Under the pieces are notes generated by a model that made no database searches, had not been told where the DNA came from, and was given only the letters and a program-made list of their open reading frames with translations. A stretch of DNA of 45,924 bases from Ruminococcus sp. (GTDB lineage: Bacteria; Bacillota; Clostridia; Oscillospirales; Ruminococcaceae), in contig JAGBGT010000010.1 in assembly GCA_017935865.1 (NCBI GenBank), forward strand, positions 1 to 45,924, given 5' to 3'. Below are positions 41,462 to 45,924 of the stretch, piece by piece. The translations under genes were made by a program, and so were the position numbers. Each line of letters starts with the position of its first letter. Position 1 is the first letter of the stretch.

Positions 41462-42985
41462 ATGTCATACATTATAGGCGTGGACTGCGGTACAAGCGGT
41501 ACGAAAACCGTCCTTTTCGACGAATCCGGAGCTGTTATCGCGTCCAAGACAATAGAATATCCCATGTACCAGCCGAAAAACGGCTATGCGGAGCAGGATC
41601 CGGCAGACTGGGCAAACGCTATGATAAATACGGTCAAGGCTGTAATGGCGCAGAGCGGCGTGAAGAAAGAGGATGTCAAGGGCATCGGAATTTCCGGGCA
41701 GATGCACGGTCTTGTTATGCTGGATAAGGACAATAACGTCCTCCGCAGGTCTATCATCTGGTGCGACCAGCGTACAGCGGCGGAAGTGGACGAAATGAAC
41801 CGCATCATTGGACGTGAGAAGCTTGTTGAGATAACGGCAAATCCAGCGCTGACGGGCTGGACTGCTGCAAAAATACTCTGGGTGAAGAACAATGAGCCGG
41901 AGATCTACAGCAGAGTTGCCCATATTCTTCTTCCAAAGGATTATCTGCGTTTTATTCTTACAGGGGAGTATGCCACGGAGGTTTCCGACGCGTCCGGTAT
42001 GCAGCTTCTGGACGTTCCCAACAGATGCTGGTCTGAGGAGCTTCTGAGCGCCTTTGAGATCGACAAGAGCTGGCTGGGCAAGGTTTATGAGTCCTGTCAG
42101 GTCACAGGCACGCTGACGAAGAAAATGGCTGAGGAGCTGGGACTTTGCGAGAACACCATAGTAGTCGGCGGCGCAGGGGATAACGCGGCTGCTGCTGTCG
42201 GCACAGGCGTAGTGGAGGACGGAAAGGCATTCACGACTATCGGCACATCCGGAGTTGTTTTTGCCCATACATCGAAGATTTCCATTGATAAGCAGGGCAG
42301 AGTTCACACCTGCTGCGCCGCTGTGCCCGGAAGCTGGCACGTTATGGGCGTAACTCAGGGCGCAGGTCTTTCACTCAAATGGTTCAGGGACAATTTCTGC
42401 ATGACGGAAAAGGAGACGGCGAAGCTCATGGGCGTGGACGAGTATTTCCTCATGGACAAGGGCGCGGAGAAAGTCCCTGTGGGAGCTAATAAGCTGCTCT
42501 ATCTTCCATATCTTATGGGCGAGCGCACTCCCCATCTTGACCCGGACGCAAGAGGCGTTTTCTTCGGTTTGTCGGCAATTCACACACGCTGCGATATGCT
42601 TCGCGCCGTTATGGAGGGCGTGACCTATTCTCTCCGTGACTGCGTTGAGGTTTTCCGCGAAATGGGCGTGAACGTCAGTGACATGATGGCTTGCGGAGGC
42701 GGCGGCTCTTCACCGCTGTGGCGGAGTATGCTGGCTGATCTGTTTAATTCCAGCGTTAAGACGGCTGCATCCAAGGAAGGTCCGGCGCTTGGCGTGGGAA
42801 TCCTTGCGGCGGTAGGAGCAGGACTTTACAGCAGCGTTCCCGAGGCTTGCGGCGCAATTGTCCGCACGGATAAGGTTCAGACTCCGGATGCGGAGAATGT
42901 GGGCGAGTATGAGAAATATTATCGTCTCTACCGCGAGATCTATCCGGCGCTCAGGGAAAGCTTTGCGAAATTGGCTAAGATATAG
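41462..42985 (+). CDS. xylB: Xylulokinase
   Basis: 507 residues (site AAGAGGTG). FGGY carbohydrate kinase: GVDCGTSGTKTVLFDESG at the N-terminus, SGQMHGLVMLD with substrate-binding Met-His, IIWCDQRTAAE, GAGDNAAAAVGTG, and the C-terminal ACGGGGSSPLWRSMLADL. It phosphorylates D-xylulose for the pentose phosphate pathway. It lies 73 bp after xylA. The stop codon is followed within 2 nt by a repeat element. Confidence 0.96.
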   Translation: MSYIIGVDCGTSGTKTVLFDESGAVIASKTIEYPMYQPKNGYAEQDPADWANAMINTVKAVMAQSGVKKEDVKGIGISGQMHGLVMLDKDNNVLRRSIIWCDQRTAAEVDEMNRIIGREKLVEITANPALTGWTAAKILWVKNNEPEIYSRVAHILLPKDYLRFILTGEYATEVSDASGMQLLDVPNRCWSEELLSAFEIDKSWLGKVYESCQVTGTLTKKMAEELGLCENTIVVGGAGDNAAAAVGTGVVEDGKAFTTIGTSGVVFAHTSKISIDKQGRVHTCCAAVPGSWHVMGVTQGAGLSLKWFRDNFCMTEKETAKLMGVDEYFLMDKGAEKVPVGANKLLYLPYLMGERTPHLDPDARGVFFGLSAIHTRCDMLRAVMEGVTYSLRDCVEVFREMGVNVSDMMACGGGGSSPLWRSMLADLFNSSVKTAASKEGPALGVGILAAVGAGLYSSVPEACGAIVRTDKVQTPDAENVGEYEKYYRLYREIYPALRESFAKLAKI

Positions 42986-42986
42986 G

Positions 42987-43154
42987 CAACACCGCACAAA
43001 GACCGTCTGCCGGCTTTGTACGTCATCTGCTTGCGCTTTTGACCTCATCTTGCACAAAAACTCCTTGACATACGACAGTATGCCTGCGTCGTTTTTATAC
43101 AATCTGACGAAAAAATCGACTGCGCATCTGCCGCACAATCTTTGTGCGGTGTTG
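42987..43154. repeat. 168-bp element with perfect 16-bp terminal inverted repeats, directly after xylB
   Basis: CAACACCGCACAAAGA (42987-43002) is repeated inverted at 43139-43154. The centre CATACGACAGTATG (43069-43082) with following CCTGCG is identical to that at 18028-18041. The terminal repeat recurs, alone, at 5192-5247 and 6725-6816. No coding capacity. Confidence 0.85.
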
Positions 43155-43188
43155 ACATAAAAATTTGTTTCTATTTTGAGCAAAAAAA

Positions 43189-43217
43189 GTATAACACCGA
43201 AAAAAACGTCCATAATA
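43189..43217 (+). promoter_or_regulatory. Possible forespore (sigma-F/G-like) promoter
   Basis: GTATA (43189-43193), 17 bp, CATAATA (43211-43217) matches the Bacillus sigma-G consensus (GHATR / CATNHTA). The predicted start falls close to or inside the ribosome site of the next gene, which weakens the call. Confidence 0.3.
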
Positions 43218-43235
43218 AAAGCGGAGGTGTTATAC

Positions 43236-44030
43236 GTGAGGAAAAAAATATTTTCTGGAAATAAAAAGACAGCAAAGGGATTTTACGCAGCGCTGGGAAT
43301 CAGTGCGGTGATGATAGGTTCGGCGTGTTATTTCGCCTATGACCAGGGAGAGAAGCTTACCGAGGAATTTTCTGCGAAAAATACAGCGGAAGAGCCGGTT
43401 GACAGGCAACTGGACAACATCCCGAAGGGCACGACGGCTTCGTACAGACTTACAGTTCCCGCGGTTACCAAGGCGGCGGTGACCTATCCCACGGCTGCGG
43501 CGACGGCTCCGCCGGCGGCAACTCTTCCGGCAGCCGAAATAATCATCGACCCTGCCGAGCCTGTTGTTTCGGCTGAGGATTCGGAGCCGGTCTCAGTATC
43601 AAAGCTGGAAAACGTTAAGGCTCCGCTGGGCAGCATGGATGAGATAATCGGCACATTCAGCGGCGGAGAGCTGGTAAAGAGCGAGACTACAGGCTCGTGG
43701 CAGACTCACAACGGCACGGATATTTCGGCTGAGGTGGGCGCGGAGGTCTTTGCTGTCTCAAACGGCGAGATAATGTCTGTTGAAAACGACCCTGTCTGGG
43801 GAGTTACAGTAGTTCTGGATCACCACAACGGCTATGTGACTAAGTACTGCGGTCTTTCTACAGGGCTCAGCGTTCAGGCGGGAGATATGCTTGCGAGCGG
43901 AGATATTATCGGTACAGTGGGGAATACGGCTGACATCGAGAGTGCCCTTGCACCGCACCTGCACATTGAGATGACCCATAACGGCAGCTACATCGACCCG
44001 TTGTCGGAGATAAACAAAGAGAATCACTAA
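43236..44030 (+). CDS. SpoIIQ-like LytM (M23) membrane protein
   Basis: 264 residues from GTG 43236, 8 nt after GCGGAGG; an upstream ATG at 43176 has no ribosome site. A basic cytoplasmic start, one transmembrane helix (about 15-35), an Ala/Pro/Thr-rich linker, then an M23/LytM domain (about 145-255). The domain has THNGTDISAEVGAEVFAVSN (His and Asp ligands), NDPVWGVTVVLDHHNGYVTKY and APHLHIEM. Single-pass topology and the DPVWGVTV-type strand resemble SpoIIQ, the forespore protein that pairs with SpoIIIAH. Other M23 proteins, such as wall hydrolases, remain possible. All zinc ligands look present, so it may be enzymatically active. Confidence 0.7.
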   Translation: MRKKIFSGNKKTAKGFYAALGISAVMIGSACYFAYDQGEKLTEEFSAKNTAEEPVDRQLDNIPKGTTASYRLTVPAVTKAAVTYPTAAATAPPAATLPAAEIIIDPAEPVVSAEDSEPVSVSKLENVKAPLGSMDEIIGTFSGGELVKSETTGSWQTHNGTDISAEVGAEVFAVSNGEIMSVENDPVWGVTVVLDHHNGYVTKYCGLSTGLSVQAGDMLASGDIIGTVGNTADIESALAPHLHIEMTHNGSYIDPLSEINKENH

Positions 44031-44095
44031 AATTCTGCTTATGTTCCGGTTTTTAGAACAAGTTATTAGTGATTTACCGAAGAAAATGCAGAATG

Positions 44096-44112
44096 ATCCC
44101 CGTTTCGGGGAT
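44096..44112 (+). other. Small hairpin in front of the PP-loop gene
   Basis: ATCCCCG-TTT-CGGGGAT, a perfect 7-bp stem with a 3-nt loop and no T-run, ending 17 bp before the start codon and just before its ribosome site GGCGGAG. Confidence 0.5.
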
Positions 44113-44129
44113 ACATAGGCGGAGTTGCG

Positions 44130-44987
44130 ATGAATAAGGAAGAAATAAACGAAATTACGGCACAGGCTGAGCTGAGTCTGCGGAAGAAATTCAAGAAGAG
44201 CATCTGGTGCAGGTTTACCAAGGGGATAAACGAGTATGAGCTGGTACAGCCGGGCGATAAAATTGCCGTATGTATTTCCGGCGGCAAGGATTCTATGCTC
44301 ATGGCGAAGCTGTTCCAGGAGCTGAAACGTCACGACAAGTTCCCGTTTGAAGTGGAGTATCTTGTTATGGACCCGGGGTACAACGAGGAGAACCGGCGCA
44401 GAATAGAGGAAAACGCCGAAAAGCTTTCTGTGCCGGTCAACATTTTTAATTCGGATATTTTCGGAAATGTGGTACATATCGAGAAAAATCCCTGCTATAT
44501 CTGCGCCAGGATGCGGCGAGGCTATTTATACAGTAAGGCGCAGGAGCTTGGCTGCAACAAAATCGCTCTCGGGCATCATTTCGACGATGTGATCGAGACC
44601 ATCCTCATGGGAATGCTCTACGGCGGACAGGTGCAGACCATGATGCCTAAGCTTCACAGCACCAATTTTAATGGCATGGAGCTTATTCGTCCCATGTACC
44701 TTGTCCGGGAGGCGGATATTAAGCACTGGTGCAGCTATAATGATCTGGAGTTCATTCAGTGCGCCTGCAAATTCACGGAGACCTGCTCGGACGTGGACGC
44801 AGATGGTCATTCAGTGTCAAAACGCATGGAGGTCAAGCATCTGATCGCGGAGCTGAAGAAAATTAATCCGCAGGTGGAGAAAAATATTTTCCGCAGCGTT
44901 GAAAATGTTAATCTCAATACGATTATAGCCTATAAGAGTGGCGGAGAGGTGCATAATTTTCTTGATGAATATGATGCTAAGTCCTAA
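44130..44987 (+). CDS. TtcA-like tRNA-modifying PP-loop ATPase
   Basis: 285 residues. The ATP pyrophosphatase PP-loop is CISGGKDSMLMAKL (about 49-62). CYICARMRRG gives a CxxC, and a third cysteine candidate set is in FIQCACKFTETC. GHHFDDVIETILMGMLYGG is the second family motif. This fits the TtcA/TtuA family, in which an Fe-S cluster held by cysteines helps insert sulfur at tRNA C32 or U54. Clostridial members are often annotated only as tRNA 2-thiocytidine biosynthesis protein; the exact target is not certain. Start ATG follows AGGCGGAG. Confidence 0.85.
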   Translation: MNKEEINEITAQAELSLRKKFKKSIWCRFTKGINEYELVQPGDKIAVCISGGKDSMLMAKLFQELKRHDKFPFEVEYLVMDPGYNEENRRRIEENAEKLSVPVNIFNSDIFGNVVHIEKNPCYICARMRRGYLYSKAQELGCNKIALGHHFDDVIETILMGMLYGGQVQTMMPKLHSTNFNGMELIRPMYLVREADIKHWCSYNDLEFIQCACKFTETCSDVDADGHSVSKRMEVKHLIAELKKINPQVEKNIFRSVENVNLNTIIAYKSGGEVHNFLDEYDAKS

Positions 44988-45191
44988 GCAGATCTTCACT
45001 GTCATTAACTGACTGCTCATCGTCAGACGCCATTACTGAGAAACTGTAATCTGAAAAATAACTATTTGTATATGGTAACTAATATTATACGAATCTTAAA
45101 CTGAAAATGTGACGAAAATTGTCGATTTTAACCAGCAAAGATGTAAAAAAATGGTGATTATCACGATTTTTCATAATTCTATCACAAAACG

Positions 45192-45220
45192 TTGACACGG
45201 TTTTCAAAATGTGATACAAT
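45192..45220 (+). promoter_or_regulatory. Sigma-A promoter of the small Pro/Gly-rich membrane protein
   Basis: TTGACA (45192-45197), 17 bp, TACAAT (45215-45220). The rest of the gap 44988-45191 is AT-rich and shows nothing else that I can support. Confidence 0.8.
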
Positions 45221-45273
45221 GTACATATGAGACATATACTAATTGTTTAGTATATAAATTTTAGGAGGTTTAT

Positions 45274-45747
45274 ATGGATTACAACGATAACAATCAGTAT
45301 CAGGCAAACAACGGATATGATCCGAACGCCGGTTATGACCCGAACGCTGGCTATCCCACACAGCCCGGCGGCTATCCTACGCAGCCTGGCGGATACCCCG
45401 GACAGCCTGGCGGATACCCCGGACAGCCCGGAGGATACCCCGGCGGATATCCCGGACAGCCTGGTGGTTATCCCGGTTATCCCGGACAGATGCCGCCTCA
45501 GCCCCAGGGTAAGGTAGGTCTGGCAGTTGCATCAATGGTTTTGGGAATCCTTTCTATTATACTCGGCTGTTGGGGATTTGTCGGATTAGTTCTTGCTATT
45601 ATCGGCCTTATCCTTGGCGGAGTATCACTCAGCAAAAAAGCTGGTGGAAGGGGTATGGCTATAGCAGGCGTTGTTCTTTCGATTATCGCTCTTGCATGGT
45701 CGATTATTGTTCTGGCGGCATTTGGAAGCTTCTGGGCAATGCTTTGA
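45274..45747 (+). CDS. DUF4190-type small membrane protein with Tyr/Pro/Gly repeats
   Basis: 157 residues (site TAGGAGG). The first 75 residues are low complexity: two GYDPNAG units, then repeated [14 protein letters not shown] units. Two hydrophobic segments follow (about 82-115 and 125-152), joined by [17 protein letters not shown], the common DUF4190 layout in which a cytoplasmic tail precedes two membrane helices. The function is unknown. The repeat tract could mediate self-association or contact the wall, and its DNA repeats could change in number. Confidence 0.82.
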   Translation: MDYNDNNQYQANNGYDPNAGYDPNAGYPTQPGGYPTQPGGYPGQPGGYPGQPGGYPGGYPGQPGGYPGYPGQMPPQPQGKVGLAVASMVLGILSIILGCWGFVGLVLAIIGLILGGVSLSKKAGGRGMAIAGVVLSIIALAWSIIVLAAFGSFWAML

Positions 45748-45760
45748 TTAATTCCTACAT

Positions 45761-45785
45761 AAAAAAGGGACTCTTCAAGAGTCCC
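45761..45785 (+). terminator. Hairpin after the DUF4190-type gene
   Basis: GGGACTCTT-C-AAGAGTCCC (45767-45785), preceded by six A. The T-run on the plus strand is poor, but read on the minus strand it is followed by TTTTTT. Confidence 0.7.
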
Positions 45786-45799
45786 TCAGTCTGTCCAAA

Positions 45800-45829
45800 A
45801 ACCCCGAAACTGGAAGCAGAATCGGGGTT
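45800..45829. terminator. Second hairpin near the right edge
   Basis: AACCCCGA (45800-45807) pairs with TCGGGGTT (45822-45829). AT-rich sequence follows on the plus strand, and TTT follows on the minus strand; it may work in both directions. Confidence 0.55.
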
Positions 45830-45886
45830 AAAATTATTATTTAATAAAAATCAAGCAAAACTTCTAAAAAAGCAGGGGAAAATGAA

Positions 45887-45924
45887 ATGAAAACGGAAGG
45901 TATCCTCCTTAATCCACTTCCGAA
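45887..45924 (+). CDS. Possible start of a truncated gene
   Basis: ATG at 45887, preceded by AGGGGAAAATGA, opens an in-frame stretch MKTEGILLNPLP that runs off the window. Twelve codons are too few to identify a family, and no promoter is evident. Confidence 0.3.
   Translation, partial: MKTEGILLNPLP

Noticed and set aside
45310..45490. Tandem DNA repeats as a possible CRISPR or origin iterons
   Set aside because: They are in frame and encode GGYPGQP units of the small membrane protein.

Overview
The window looks like chromosome of a cellulosome-producing Ruminococcus (Oscillospiraceae, Clostridia; something close to R. flavefaciens or R. champanellensis, species not resolved). The reasons are three secreted proteins ending in type I dockerins, two of them GH9 cellulases; an IspH-ribosomal protein S1 fusion; Firmicutes gene order; and strong AGGAGG-type ribosome binding sites. 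I see no phage, plasmid, IS transposase, CRISPR array, rRNA or tRNA.

Layout. 1-539: no gene; a large inverted repeat around a bidirectional terminator hairpin, then a tandem array of small triloop hairpins. 540-6694, mostly minus strand: a secreted dockerin protein without a recognisable catalytic domain; the c-di-AMP pair cdaA-cdaR; a cysteine-desulfurase-like enzyme with a small DUF3343 partner. 6957-17823, plus strand, one tightly packed run from a strong promoter: tepA, ftsK, ygiQ, a ComEC-like metallo-beta-lactamase hydrolase, DUF3006, a BaiN-type flavoprotein, cmk, plsC and the ispH-rpsA fusion. 17870-23990: two separately transcribed GH9 cellulases. 24017-37897: the classic Firmicutes housekeeping operon yicC-remA-gmk-rpoZ-priA-def-fmt-(Zn peptidase)-rsmB-rlmN-prpC-prkC-rsgA-thiN, closed by a 28-codon spoVM. 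37907-45924: a vanZ-like gene, an unknown membrane protein, xylA-xylB, a SpoIIQ-like LytM protein, a TtcA-like PP-loop protein, a small proline/glycine-rich membrane protein, and possibly the first codons of another gene.

How it fits together. The GH9 enzymes and the third dockerin protein would dock onto a scaffoldin to degrade plant cell wall, and XylA/XylB feed released xylose into the pentose phosphate pathway. CdaA/CdaR and PrpC/PrkC are cell-envelope signalling modules. spoVM and the SpoIIQ-like gene imply a sporulation programme in a lineage not generally known for it.

Most interesting non-coding signals: (1) three elements of about 165 bp share a central palindrome but have different terminal inverted repeats, two of them bracketing xylAB and one lying in a cellulase leader; (2) two sigma-A-like promoters and a perfect Shine-Dalgarno sit inside ispH and could make ribosomal protein S1 separately; (3) a palindrome can hide the spoVM Shine-Dalgarno; (4) the hairpin array at the left edge. 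All gene names rest on reading motifs by eye; no database search was run.
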